A DNA stretch of 64,000 nucleotides from Paenibacillus sp. PAMC 26794 (GCF_000316035.1 NZ_ANHX01000086.1:113968-177967), one strand, 5' to 3'; counted from the stretch's first letter, positions 9,076 through 16,842 are shown. Notes: a model not told the origin generated them from the letters alone. Numbers and translations are program-made.

Positions 9076-9756
9076 ATGATCAGAACAGTGCTTCTGGTGG
9101 AAGATGAAAGCCGCATTCGTGAGATTGTGGCCGATTATTTCATAAAAGAACAATGGAACGTCATAGAAGCAGAACATGGAGTACAGGCACTGGAACTGTT
9201 GGCTCTGCATGAGGTGGATTTGGTTATTTTGGATGTTTTGATGCCTGAAATGGATGGATGGACGTTATGTGGGCATATTCGATCCCAATCCACCGTACCT
9301 ATTATCATGCTGACTGCACGGTCCGAGGATGACGATAAAATTCATGGATTTCAGCTGGGCGTAGACGATTACGTCACCAAGCCGTTTAGTCCACGTGTGC
9401 TGGTTGCACGTGCAGAGACATTAATGAAGCGTGTTGAAGGTGCATTTGGACGAGAGCAAGGTGTGATTCGCTTTGGACAGGTAACCCTTGATCCATGGGC
9501 CAGACGTCTGGAGAAGGACGGAATTGAAGTGGAACTTGCACCAAAGGAATATGATCTGTTGCTTTATCTGGTACGTAATGCAGGCATTGTGTTGTCTCGG
9601 GATGCCATTTTGAATCGGATCTGGGGATTTGATTTTGAAGGGGACTCACGTGTTGTGGATACCCACATCAAGAAGTTGCGCAGCAAACTGGGTGATGAAG
9701 CCAAGTGTATCCGGACGGTGATTGGCACTGGATATCGTTTCGAGGCAGAAACATGA
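9076..9756 (+). CDS. OmpR/PhoB-type response regulator
   Basis: The 226-residue protein has a receiver domain with acidic pair E9/D10, phospho-acceptor D53 (ILDVLMPEMDG) and K102 (DDYVTKPF), then a winged-helix DNA-binding domain with PKEYDLLLYL and RVVDTHIKKLRSKL. RBS AAAGGAGAG precedes the ATG. The stop TGA overlaps the sensor kinase ATG (ATGA at 9753-9756), so the two are translationally coupled. PssA and DedA genes follow closely, which suggests a membrane or cell-envelope regulon; this is inference. Confidence 0.95.
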   Translation: MIRTVLLVEDESRIREIVADYFIKEQWNVIEAEHGVQALELLALHEVDLVILDVLMPEMDGWTLCGHIRSQSTVPIIMLTARSEDDDKIHGFQLGVDDYVTKPFSPRVLVARAETLMKRVEGAFGREQGVIRFGQVTLDPWARRLEKDGIEVELAPKEYDLLLYLVRNAGIVLSRDAILNRIWGFDFEGDSRVVDTHIKKLRSKLGDEAKCIRTVIGTGYRFEAET

Positions 9757-11501
9757 GAAGAAATGGCGTAACGATGAAGCTTTTCCTGGTCATGGCAGGA
9801 TGTCTGGTTCTTCTATATGGGACGACGGTTTTTGCCCAGTTGTTCTGGTTCCCCGACTTCTATCAGCATCAAAAGGTCAGCAGTATGAAGAAAAAGCTGT
9901 CCAAGTTCGAACAGCAATACTCCAATGGGCATTGGAGTGATTTACAGCTAGCCAAGGAGACCGGGAAGTTCATGCGTCAGAATCAATCACATCTGGTCAT
10001 TTTGACGAATACCGGAAGATTGGTTAATGACCCGTTCCACATTACGTTGCTTCAAGAGGATGGAAGTCACGTGAAAGTGTCCTTGTCCTTGTTTATTAAT
10101 AGTGAGAATGCTGGCTGGATTACATCCCATCTGAAATATGGGCAAGAACTGACGGTGAGAGGTCCGGCCAGCGGGTCCATGATCTATCCATTCAAAATCC
10201 AGGATGCCACTTCTGCCGCATGGGGAACAGAAAGCTTTCAGGAATCGATTGAACCGGTAAAGGAATGGTCAGGCGTATTGACCGAAGTAGTTCTTCCCAA
10301 TCTGGCAACGTGGAGTCAGAGGCAGGGACTGCTGGTGCAAGCACTGGATAGCCGGTTCCCTTTGTCCAACGAAGACCAACTGGCCCTGGCGAATGGCAAA
10401 ATGCTCAATGAAGAATGGATGGATAGCTGGAGCGGTGTTCGCAATGTCATCACCATTGCTCCAGTGCATCGTTCCGGACCCGAGCAACAACTGATCTTCT
10501 CGCTCACCTCTCTACAGGAGATGAGGGAAGCGAATGAGGCAACACGTTTGTTCTATGCGTATTTTGGCATTGGGGCATTTATATTGATTCTGTTGCTGGC
10601 GTTACTCCTGTCCCGAATTGTAACGAAGCCGCTCTTGGCCTTGAACCATGTCGCCAAGAAAATGTCTACGCTGGATTTCACGGTGAAATCACCCATCCGG
10701 CGTAATGATGAGATCGGCAGTCTGTCTAACAGCCTTAATGCCTTATCGGGAACCTTGGGTCAGACACTGGAAGAGCTGAGACAGGCCAACACGCAGATGC
10801 GTACAGATATGGAAATGAAGCAGGAGATTGAACAGCGTCAGCGCAAGTTTTTTGCCGATGCATCACATGAACTTAAGACGCCAATCAGCATTATTAAGGG
10901 ATATTCTGAAGGGCTGAAGGATGGCGTGAGTGAGAGCAAACGGGAGCGTTACATTGAGATCATTGCCGATGAGGCGATCAAAATGGAAACGATGGTTGAA
11001 GAGATGCTGGATCTGGTGCGACTGGAATCCTCAGCGGTTCAATTGAATACGGATGCTGTTGCACTGGCTGACATGATTGAAGATATCGCCGGCCGTCTGG
11101 GTCCGCAACTGAAGGACAAAGGATTGGATGTGGTGCTTGTATCCACAACAGAACAGACGGTTGAGGGTGACCGAAGCAAGCTGGAGCAAGTTATTTTCAA
11201 TATCATGATGAATGCTATACGTCATGCGATACCACATACCGATATAACTATTGAGATTAGCAGGCGTGAAGGTTTTGTCCATATTTTCATTGAGAACAAG
11301 GGCGAGCAGATAGCTGAAGCTGAGCGGCAATATATATGGGAGAGGTTCTATCGGGTAGAGCGCTCGCGTAATCGTAAAATGGGGGGGACCGGGCTCGGTC
11401 TGGCCATTGCGAAGCAGATTCTTGATCTGCATGGGTGCAGTTATGGAGTGGAGAATACACCGGATGGAGTCCGTTTTTATATTATTTTTCCTAAAGCCTA
11501 G
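9753..11501 (+). CDS. Sensor histidine kinase
   Basis: The product has 582 residues from the ATGA overlap start. A first membrane segment (about 8-28) is followed by an extracytoplasmic sensor region of about 230 residues, a second membrane segment near 268-288 and a HAMP linker. HisKA has phospho-acceptor His372 (ASHELKTP), and the HATPase domain has N, G1 (ENKGEQI) and G2 (GGTGLGLAI) boxes. The extracellular domain shows no family I recognise. It pairs with the regulator immediately upstream. An alternative start seven codons later (MKLFLVM) is possible. Confidence 0.92.
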   Translation: MRRNGVTMKLFLVMAGCLVLLYGTTVFAQLFWFPDFYQHQKVSSMKKKLSKFEQQYSNGHWSDLQLAKETGKFMRQNQSHLVILTNTGRLVNDPFHITLLQEDGSHVKVSLSLFINSENAGWITSHLKYGQELTVRGPASGSMIYPFKIQDATSAAWGTESFQESIEPVKEWSGVLTEVVLPNLATWSQRQGLLVQALDSRFPLSNEDQLALANGKMLNEEWMDSWSGVRNVITIAPVHRSGPEQQLIFSLTSLQEMREANEATRLFYAYFGIGAFILILLLALLLSRIVTKPLLALNHVAKKMSTLDFTVKSPIRRNDEIGSLSNSLNALSGTLGQTLEELRQANTQMRTDMEMKQEIEQRQRKFFADASHELKTPISIIKGYSEGLKDGVSESKRERYIEIIADEAIKMETMVEEMLDLVRLESSAVQLNTDAVALADMIEDIAGRLGPQLKDKGLDVVLVSTTEQTVEGDRSKLEQVIFNIMMNAIRHAIPHTDITIEISRREGFVHIFIENKGEQIAEAERQYIWERFYRVERSRNRKMGGTGLGLAIAKQILDLHGCSYGVENTPDGVRFYIIFPKA

Positions 11502-11522
11502 TACGAAAGGGAGTCAAATCTT

Positions 11523-12068
11523 ATGAAGTCTTTACCATCGATTTTAACCTTGGGGAATCTGAGTTCAGGCATGCTGGCAATCATTATGGCTATTCATGGT
11601 GAATTTGCCCTGGCTGTGATGATGATATGGGTAGCGATGTTCTTTGATCTGTTTGACGGGTATGCGGCTCGCAAATTGCATTGTGAGGGTGAGTTCGGCA
11701 AGTCCCTGGACTCGCTTGCGGATGTAGTTTCATTCGGAACAGCACCCGTGCTGATTCTGTACCTGAATTCCATGATTGAAGTGAGTGTGCTGGGGATGGC
11801 ACTGACTGCATTGTTTCCGATTTGCGGTGCTTTACGTCTGGCCCGTTATAACTGTCAGAAGACAGCAAGCAGTGGTTTTGTCGGAATGCCGATTACATTT
11901 GCGGGAGGTCTGATGTCCTTTTTCGCACTCTGGAGTCCTTATTTCACACATGGTGTAGCCTATCTTGTCATTATTGTATTATCCAGTCTCATGGTGAGCC
12001 AAATCCGATTCCCGTCTCTAAAACAAGTGCTAGCCTCACATGAGAAGGATATTGTGGAACCGAAATAA
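11523..12068 (+). CDS. pssA: CDP-diacylglycerol-serine O-phosphatidyltransferase
   Basis: The 181-residue integral membrane enzyme has the CDP-alcohol phosphatidyltransferase signature D-G-x2-A-R-x8-G-x3-D-x3-D, seen as DGYAAR..G..SLDSLAD near residues 45-67. It transfers phosphatidyl from CDP-diacylglycerol to serine, giving phosphatidylserine, the precursor of phosphatidylethanolamine. The length agrees with the short Gram-positive PssA. It starts 21 bp after the sensor kinase, with RBS AAAGGGAG, so it is probably in that operon. No psd gene is nearby. Confidence 0.88.
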   Translation: MKSLPSILTLGNLSSGMLAIIMAIHGEFALAVMMIWVAMFFDLFDGYAARKLHCEGEFGKSLDSLADVVSFGTAPVLILYLNSMIEVSVLGMALTALFPICGALRLARYNCQKTASSGFVGMPITFAGGLMSFFALWSPYFTHGVAYLVIIVLSSLMVSQIRFPSLKQVLASHEKDIVEPK

Positions 12069-12081
12069 GGAGCGAGTCAGT

Positions 12082-12567
12082 ATGGAATTTGCAAAAGAAT
12101 TTATTGGTCAATATGGTTATTTCGCAATATACGGACTACTGGCTCTTGGCGTTATTGGCATGCCAATTCCGGATGAGGTGATGATGACGTTTGTCGGTTA
12201 TCTCGCCTCCATCTCGGTATTGAATTACTCCGTATCCATCGCCGTCAGTTTCGGTGGCGCGTTTACCGGAGGGCTGCTCAGCTACATGATCGGCAAGAAG
12301 GCGGGCAGGCCGCTGGTTGAAAAATACGGCAAATGGGTCGGCGTCAACGCCAAACGATTCGGCAGGGTGGAGTCGTGGTTCCTCAAATATGGGTATTGGT
12401 CCATCATCCTGGGTTACTTCATTCCAGGCATTCGTCATCTGATGTGCTGTTTCTCCGGGATTAGTCGCATGGCAATTGGCAGGTACGTAGTTGTATCCAG
12501 CATCGGTGCATTCGTCTGGTGTGTTGTCTTTATCTCCATTGGTTTTTATATTGGAGTGTTAACTTAA
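12082..12567 (+). CDS. DedA family membrane protein
   Basis: The 161-residue protein has the DedA/SNARE-associated domain: GYFAIYGLLALGVIGMPIPDE with the family's re-entrant Pro-x-P-x-E region, then FGGAFTGGLLSYMIGKKAG and GYFIPGIRHL. DedA proteins are flippase-like; some translocate undecaprenyl phosphate or phosphatidylethanolamine. The frame is open from 12040, but AAGGAGCGAG places the start at 12082. It is 13 bp after pssA, so lipid synthesis and lipid translocation appear coupled behind one two-component system. Confidence 0.9.
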   Translation: MEFAKEFIGQYGYFAIYGLLALGVIGMPIPDEVMMTFVGYLASISVLNYSVSIAVSFGGAFTGGLLSYMIGKKAGRPLVEKYGKWVGVNAKRFGRVESWFLKYGYWSIILGYFIPGIRHLMCCFSGISRMAIGRYVVVSSIGAFVWCVVFISIGFYIGVLT

Positions 12568-12576
12568 AATGGGACA

Positions 12577-12635
12577 GCCTGTTGCAACAACAGGCAAAGA
12601 TGGAAGACCTCTTGAGTGTAAGGTGGTCTTTTTTT
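12577..12635 (+). terminator. Tandem hairpins and terminator after dedA
   Basis: GCCTGTTG-CAA-CAACAGGC at 12577-12595 is a perfect 8-bp stem. It is followed by AAGACC (12604-12609) pairing with GGTCTT (12625-12630) and seven T. The second hairpin is the terminator proper. Confidence 0.8.
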
Positions 12636-12881
12636 GTTTTTCTATATATGGTCGGAGACCTCATTCTAAGTAATTTAATCGACTACACGTAACTTACCCT
12701 TGGAGCTGTAGGCTAGCCCGCAAGCTATTTTAAGTAAATTCAAAGCTCAGAGCTATTCCTACGAGTAATTCTTCATGTAACTTGTTATTGACGCAAGTAT
12801 CTGACACTCCAGTATATAAAGTGGTTCGCAATTAGGTTTAATAGTAGTAACTCCAAAAGTTTCTGAGTCATTTCTAAAATT
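12636..12881. other. Non-coding stretch with no recognised feature
   Basis: Between the dedA terminator and the left repeat cluster I see only short, low-quality open frames. A possible degenerate copy of the repeat arm (TTCTGAG near 12861) is too weak to claim. Confidence 0.4.
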
Positions 12882-13076
12882 CTAACGAACTCAGATGAGC
12901 TTATTATCGAGATAAGAGGCATGTTGAAATTCTAAAGAATCTCAGCAACCTTATTTCACGAAAAAGCCCGAATAAGTGCCCAGATTTACTCCATATCATC
13001 ACAATAAGCTGTCCTGAGTTCGTTAAAATATGGATATGTACGATATCGGCGAAATAGAGTGTCTCATGTTCGTAAG
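12882..13076. repeat. Left four-arm repeat cluster (arms + + - -)
   Basis: Four related arms of about 24 bp carry a TAAcGAAyCTCAG-type core, five to seven bases, then CTTATT. L1 is plus (12882-12905), L2 plus (12932-12957), L3 minus (13003-13025) and L4 minus (13051-13076). Starts are spaced about 50, 71 and 48 bp. The plus arms can pair with the minus arms (L1 with L4, L2 with L3) as a nested hairpin or cruciform. L4 overlaps the last codons and stop of the gene at 13064-13726. The same layout recurs at 14169-14362. Confidence 0.75.
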
Positions 13077-13726
13077 ATATACGTTCGATATCGTTGAACG
13101 CCACTAGCGACATGTAATACTTGTTGATCAATCAGGCTGTGAAGAACTCTTCGAGCATGCTGATCTGTGATTCGCAGGTGTGTTGCTAGTTCCGAGGGAG
13201 CAAATGGACGGATGATGCGTCTGGCATAACGTACAGTCTCGGCTTCAATCCAATTTAAGGATGTCGTTACGTCCGTAGCAATGAATTTTCCCATAAAAGA
13301 GAGCACAAGCTGTTGGCACCGTTTCGGTTCGTCTTTAATGGAGAGATACGCGATCGGCAGAAAAATCCAATCATCAAGCGTTAGCAGACAATGCCGCCAG
13401 CATAAATCTTTAAAGCGCCGTACGTCCAGATCACGGGCATGCGGCCCGTATCCCTGAATCTCAATACCTCCTTTAACGCCGTTACCTGGCATGTATGCTA
13501 GATCCAGATACCGATAGCCGTTATGAAAGTCCCGTACCTCCCATTCGGGTTGCAAATGGTTAAAGTTTTTCATCACCGGAAACCAGACTGAACGCAAAAA
13601 TTCCAATGTGCCATGTTCAAGTCCATTTTCTAGTCTGGAAAGCACTCTGGGGTTCGTTTCCTTCTCCAGAAGGGAGTGTATCCAAACTTCGTAAGCCTCA
13701 TCAAAATCAATCCTCATCGTCTCCAT
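13064..13726 (-). CDS. Nuclease-fold (DUF559/Vsr-like) protein with C-terminal winged helix
   Basis: The product has 220 residues. Residues 60-140 resemble a Vsr/DUF559-type restriction-endonuclease-like fold: D75 in YLDLAY, E89 in GIEIQGYGPH, H96, D99 and R104 fall where that family has its acidic, E-x-D-G and H-x2-D-x4-R positions. The usual Asp after IEI is Gln91 here, so catalysis may be weakened or lost. Residues 170-218 look like a winged helix (SELATHLRIT, then ARRVLHSLIDQQVL and a YRTYIL strand), suggesting DNA binding. I recall similar proteins as a many-copy family in Paenibacillus, with no assigned role. RBS GAGGAGATGGAGACG lies ahead of the ATG. Its 3' end lies inside a repeat arm and its 5' leader carries a terminator-like hairpin. 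Confidence 0.65.
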   Translation of the reverse strand: METMRIDFDEAYEVWIHSLLEKETNPRVLSRLENGLEHGTLEFLRSVWFPVMKNFNHLQPEWEVRDFHNGYRYLDLAYMPGNGVKGGIEIQGYGPHARDLDVRRFKDLCWRHCLLTLDDWIFLPIAYLSIKDEPKRCQQLVLSFMGKFIATDVTTSLNWIEAETVRYARRIIRPFAPSELATHLRITDQHARRVLHSLIDQQVLHVASGVQRYRTYILRT

Positions 13727-13764
13727 CTCCTCTAAAAAAATAAACGAACGTTAACGGGGCTTCA

Positions 13765-13859
13765 GGTCGTCATGTAAAAATACAAAAAGCCGCTCTGACC
13801 ATTTCCAACCTTCGCGTTGAAGGGGAGGAATAGATCAAAGCGGCGTGTGCTTCACGACC
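13765..13859 (-). promoter_or_regulatory. Structured leader with terminator-like hairpin upstream of the nuclease-fold gene
   Basis: Read on the minus strand, GCCGCTTTGATC (13844-13833) pairs with GGTCAGAGCGGC (13800-13789) through G-U-tolerant pairs. An inner CCTTC/GAAGG hairpin (13809-13823) sits in the loop, and TTTTTGTATTTTT follows. GGTCGT (13859-13854) can also pair with ACGACC (13770-13765), enclosing the whole. No gene ends upstream on this strand, so this looks like an attenuating leader rather than an ordinary 3' terminator. Confidence 0.6.
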
Positions 13860-14168
13860 GATATATTACATTTCTAGATCAAGTATAGCTTTTAATACGG
13901 AATGATTTCAATACCTTTCAACTAGAACAATCTCAAGCCTCGGCAAAAGCCCAAACGAGACTGAGCGTATTTCGAGATGGTAATGGTAAGTGCTACATTT
14001 TGAACGTGTGAGAACGCGTCCTTAATGTGCGAGTAAGCAATATAGACGCTGTAAAAGTAGATTATTCTCCCTTTCAAGGCGGTTTACATTTAAATCAAGT
14101 TCTTCGTACCGCGGGTATGTGTCGTCCCTCGTTCATGCTTGGAAAGAAGCGTAGAGCAGCAATGAGAG
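13860..14168. other. Non-coding stretch upstream of the nuclease-fold gene
   Basis: I see no supported gene here. AAACGAGACTGAG followed by TATTTC at about 13953-13973 may be a degenerate single arm of the repeat family that forms the flanking clusters. The promoter of the minus-strand gene should also lie here, but no clear -35/-10 pair was found. Confidence 0.35.
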
Positions 14169-14362
14169 CTAAGGAATCTGAGACGTCTTATTCAGGGATT
14201 TGAAGCACTCGCAGAAATATAAGGAACCTGAGAAACGCTATATCGGAATATACAGCCATTTTCAGCATTTTGTTATGGAGATTTTGGAAATAAGGTGTCT
14301 GATGTTTCTTACAATTGAAAAAGAGAGCCAGAGGACCCAATAAGACGTCCTGGGTTCCTTAG
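14169..14362. repeat. Right four-arm repeat cluster (arms + + - -)
   Basis: The arms are R1 plus 14169-14192, R2 plus 14219-14244, R3 minus 14288-14311 and R4 minus 14339-14362, with starts spaced about 50, 69 and 51 bp. The total is 194 bp, as in the left cluster. R1 and the reverse complement of R4 agree at 20 of 24 positions, both with CTAAGGAA at one end and GACGTCTTATT at the other. Three of the four differences would be G-U wobbles in an RNA stem. R2 and R3 agree at about 18 of 26. Confidence 0.75.
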
Positions 14363-14628
14363 GAAAATTGTATGGTCAATCTTAAGGCCCAGCCAGCCTG
14401 CATTTCAGGAATTTTAGCCCGCTGATGCTTCAAGACCGTGTTAGTATGTGCGACAACTGGGTACTTTGGGTTGGGTGTGCGAAATGCGAAAAATGCAGTA
14501 TATCATCAAGACATAGTTTACCTGAGTTGCAAGACACTCCTAATAATTCCAGGGAACACAACTGAAGTCTAGAGTTCAGAGTGCCACACTGGAATCTTTA
14601 TTGTTAAGTTTTAAACGGAGACATACCC
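14363..14628. other. Non-coding stretch with no recognised feature
   Basis: I see no open frame with a ribosome site, no hairpin terminator and no repeat arm between the right repeat cluster and the end of the antiporter gene. Confidence 0.4.
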
Positions 14629-15819
14629 TTACCCACTTAAATGAGACTCTTCAATTCCTCTTTCGACTTGCTTTTCCCCTTTTTTGCGGGCAAAGGTAAT
14701 TTTGAGAAGCGGTGGCGTGACCAGTGTAGTGATTATGACCATGATCACGACGCTCGTGAAGTATTCCGGATCAAGTAATCCGGAAGCAAGTCCGGTCGAA
14801 GCGATAATGAGCGCAACTTCACCTCTTGATATCATTCCTGAGCCAATGGCCAATGAAGATGACATATTAAATCCGGTTAGTCGTGCACCAGCTCCACCAC
14901 CGATAAGTTTGGTAACAATAGCGATGAGGCTTATGACGACAATAAACCAAATTTGTGAACCCACACCATCAAAGGTGACATTTAAGCCGATACTGACAAA
15001 GAACACTGGAACAAAAATTCCGTAGGCGATCGGTTCCAATTTGGTTTCGACTTCATGTTTGAAGTTAGTTTGGGAGATGGCGATACCAGCGGCAAATGCA
15101 CCAATGATTCCAGCAACACCCATCCACTCTGCAAAGTAGGAGAAGCCAAAACAAATAATTAATCCCGCAGTAATAACGGTCTCGGTTACTTTCAGTGGTG
15201 CCATCCACTTCATGATGCGTGGAACAAGAAACCAGCTGGCAGCGATGATGATCACAAAGAACAACAGCTTTTTACCAATAAGCAAAGAGATCGAAGTGTC
15301 TCCTCCACCAGTACCCAGCAAGCTCATCATAACGGCAAGAATGACAACGACCAGGACATCATCTACGACAGCTGCACCAAGGATTGTTGTACCCTCACGC
15401 GAGCTGAGTTGATCCATATCTTTCAGTGTCTGAACCGATATGCTGACGGAAGTGGCACAGAATAAAAGTCCAAAGAACAGCGCGTGTGTCTGTGACATAC
15501 CAAAGGCTATGGCCGAACCGTATCCTCCGATAAAAGGCAAAATAATACCGCCGACCGCTACGGCAAAGGCCGCCTTCCAGTTTTTCTTTAACTGCTCCAG
15601 ATCGGTTTCCAGTCCGGCAATAAACATTAACAGCAATACCCCGATCTCAGCCATATAATGCACGAAATCACTTTGCTGAACCCAACCGAGAATTGCAGGC
15701 CCGAGGATGACACCCACAATCAATTTTCCCAGAACCGATGGCTGACCCAATCTTACGGATAGATCACCAGCAAGTTTGGTAAAGATCAAAATAAGTGCAA
15801 GAACCAAAATGAATTCCAT
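14629..15819 (-). CDS. CPA2 family cation:proton antiporter
   Basis: The 396-residue membrane protein has about 12 predicted segments and no cytoplasmic TrkA domain. The N-terminal VLGKLIVGVILGPAILG and LLLMFIAGLE repeats, the TSVSISVQTL segment and the paired aspartates in AAVVDDVLVVV (near residue 152) are hallmarks of CPA2 exchangers of the NapA/GerN/KefB group. The two aspartates are the expected ion-binding and proton-binding pair. It exchanges Na+ or K+ for H+, but which ion is not decidable here. It is preceded by a long leader with attenuator-like structure. The ATG follows GGAGGGGAG. Confidence 0.9.
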   Translation of the reverse strand: MEFILVLALILIFTKLAGDLSVRLGQPSVLGKLIVGVILGPAILGWVQQSDFVHYMAEIGVLLLMFIAGLETDLEQLKKNWKAAFAVAVGGIILPFIGGYGSAIAFGMSQTHALFFGLLFCATSVSISVQTLKDMDQLSSREGTTILGAAVVDDVLVVVILAVMMSLLGTGGGDTSISLLIGKKLLFFVIIIAASWFLVPRIMKWMAPLKVTETVITAGLIICFGFSYFAEWMGVAGIIGAFAAGIAISQTNFKHEVETKLEPIAYGIFVPVFFVSIGLNVTFDGVGSQIWFIVVISLIAIVTKLIGGGAGARLTGFNMSSSLAIGSGMISRGEVALIIASTGLASGLLDPEYFTSVVIMVIITTLVTPPLLKITFARKKGEKQVERGIEESHLSG

Positions 15820-16016
15820 AGGTGTACTCCCCTCCAGTAGTAGCGTTTATAGGTTAACCAACCCAAGGGCGATCCATCCTCAGCTTCAAAGAGACAAAAA
15901 GGCACAGAAAGGCATTAAGAAAGTGCCGTTCTGTGCCTGAAAAAAGACAAAGAGGGGCCCTTGGTGACAGGCTCCTCCAGTTTTCAACGCGTATGTGATT
16001 AATTGCATTAATTATA
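15820..16016 (-). promoter_or_regulatory. Antiporter promoter and attenuator-like leader
   Basis: On the minus strand an extended -10 TGGTATAAT (TATAAT at 16016-16011) starts a leader of about 185 nt. It holds hairpin 1, GAGGAGCC with GGGCCCCTC (15977-15952), followed by TTTGTCTTTTTT. Hairpin 2 is GGCACAGAA with TTCTGTGCC (15937-15901), followed by TTTTTGTCTC. The 3' arm of hairpin 1, CCAAGGGC (15964-15957), is exactly complementary to GCCCTTGG (15870-15863) near the ribosome site, so alternative folds are possible. I could not match it to a riboswitch class I know, including ydaO-type c-di-AMP. Confidence 0.6.
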
Positions 16017-16196
16017 CCACAAATACGGACTCGGGTAAATGGGAACCGGCTTCAATTTGATTGAAAACGGCCATAAAGGGGCATTTTATAGGGGAGTGCA
16101 GTGGTTTTTGTTCAGAGTGTTGTCACTTAACAGCCCGGAATTGGCGAGATATAATGATATAGAACATAGAAGTTAGGATATGAGGAGGATTTTGCA

Positions 16197-16769
16197 TTGG
16201 GCAAAAATAACAAAGGGGAGCCGAACATTCCATCCCCGACGAGCAATAAAAATTTCGCAGGCATCATTATCACGATTTCCATTCTTGCTAATGTCATTAT
16301 TTTATTATTGTTCTTCGCACCGTCGATTGGTTACAAAGGTGATGTAACCTTTGATATTACGGTGTTGCCGCGGTTTAATGCCGTGTTTAACAGCTTTACC
16401 TTCATCTTCCTGCTCGCAGCGCTTATTGCTATTATCAAGCGGAATGTGAAGCTGCACAAACGATTTATTCTTGCTGCATTCTCAACGACACTGTTATTCC
16501 TCGTGACCTATCTGACGTTTCATTACCTCTCACCAGAGACGTCCAAATACGGCGGCGAGGGCATCATTCGTTCGATCTATTTCTTCATTCTGATTACCCA
16601 TAGTATACTGGCAGCCCTGATTGTTCCATTGGCGTTGTTCACACTTGTGTGGGGTTGGACGAATCAATTGAAGAAACACCGCAAAATTGCACGTTGGACG
16701 ATGCCAATCTGGCTGTACGTCAGTTCTACAGGTGTTGTGGTATACCTAATGATGGCACCATATTATTAA
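16197..16769 (+). CDS. DUF420 domain membrane protein
   Basis: The 190-residue protein has five hydrophobic segments and the DUF420 pattern, with RFNAVFNSFTFIFLL, a central VKLHKRFIL and the HSILAALIVPLALFTL helix. B. subtilis YozB is the usual comparison. DUF420 proteins often lie beside heme-copper oxidase or CtaG-type genes, but their function is unknown. The start is taken as TTG at 16197 because GAGGAGG lies nine bases ahead and no ATG fits. A possible -10 TATAAT is at 16150-16155, without a well-spaced -35. Confidence 0.82.
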   Translation: MGKNNKGEPNIPSPTSNKNFAGIIITISILANVIILLLFFAPSIGYKGDVTFDITVLPRFNAVFNSFTFIFLLAALIAIIKRNVKLHKRFILAAFSTTLLFLVTYLTFHYLSPETSKYGGEGIIRSIYFFILITHSILAALIVPLALFTLVWGWTNQLKKHRKIARWTMPIWLYVSSTGVVVYLMMAPYY

Positions 16770-16842
16770 TGTGATGAACGTTTCACTGTGCTAATTAGTT
16801 TGACTTGCGGGTAATGTTTCCATGGAAGGAGGGTTCACGTTT

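Noticed and set aside
12882..14362. Reading the four-arm repeats as a CRISPR array
   Set aside because: The arms are imperfect, alternate in orientation, number only four per cluster and have no cas genes nearby.
15951..15985. A resemblance of the plus strand (GGTGACAGGCTCCT) to the start of an Mg2+ M-box
   Set aside because: The rest of the M-box is absent, and the hairpins and T runs make sense only on the minus strand in the antiporter leader.
15820..16016. Assignment of the antiporter leader to the ydaO c-di-AMP riboswitch
   Set aside because: I could not find the conserved ydaO segments, so it is reported only as an unclassified attenuator-like leader.
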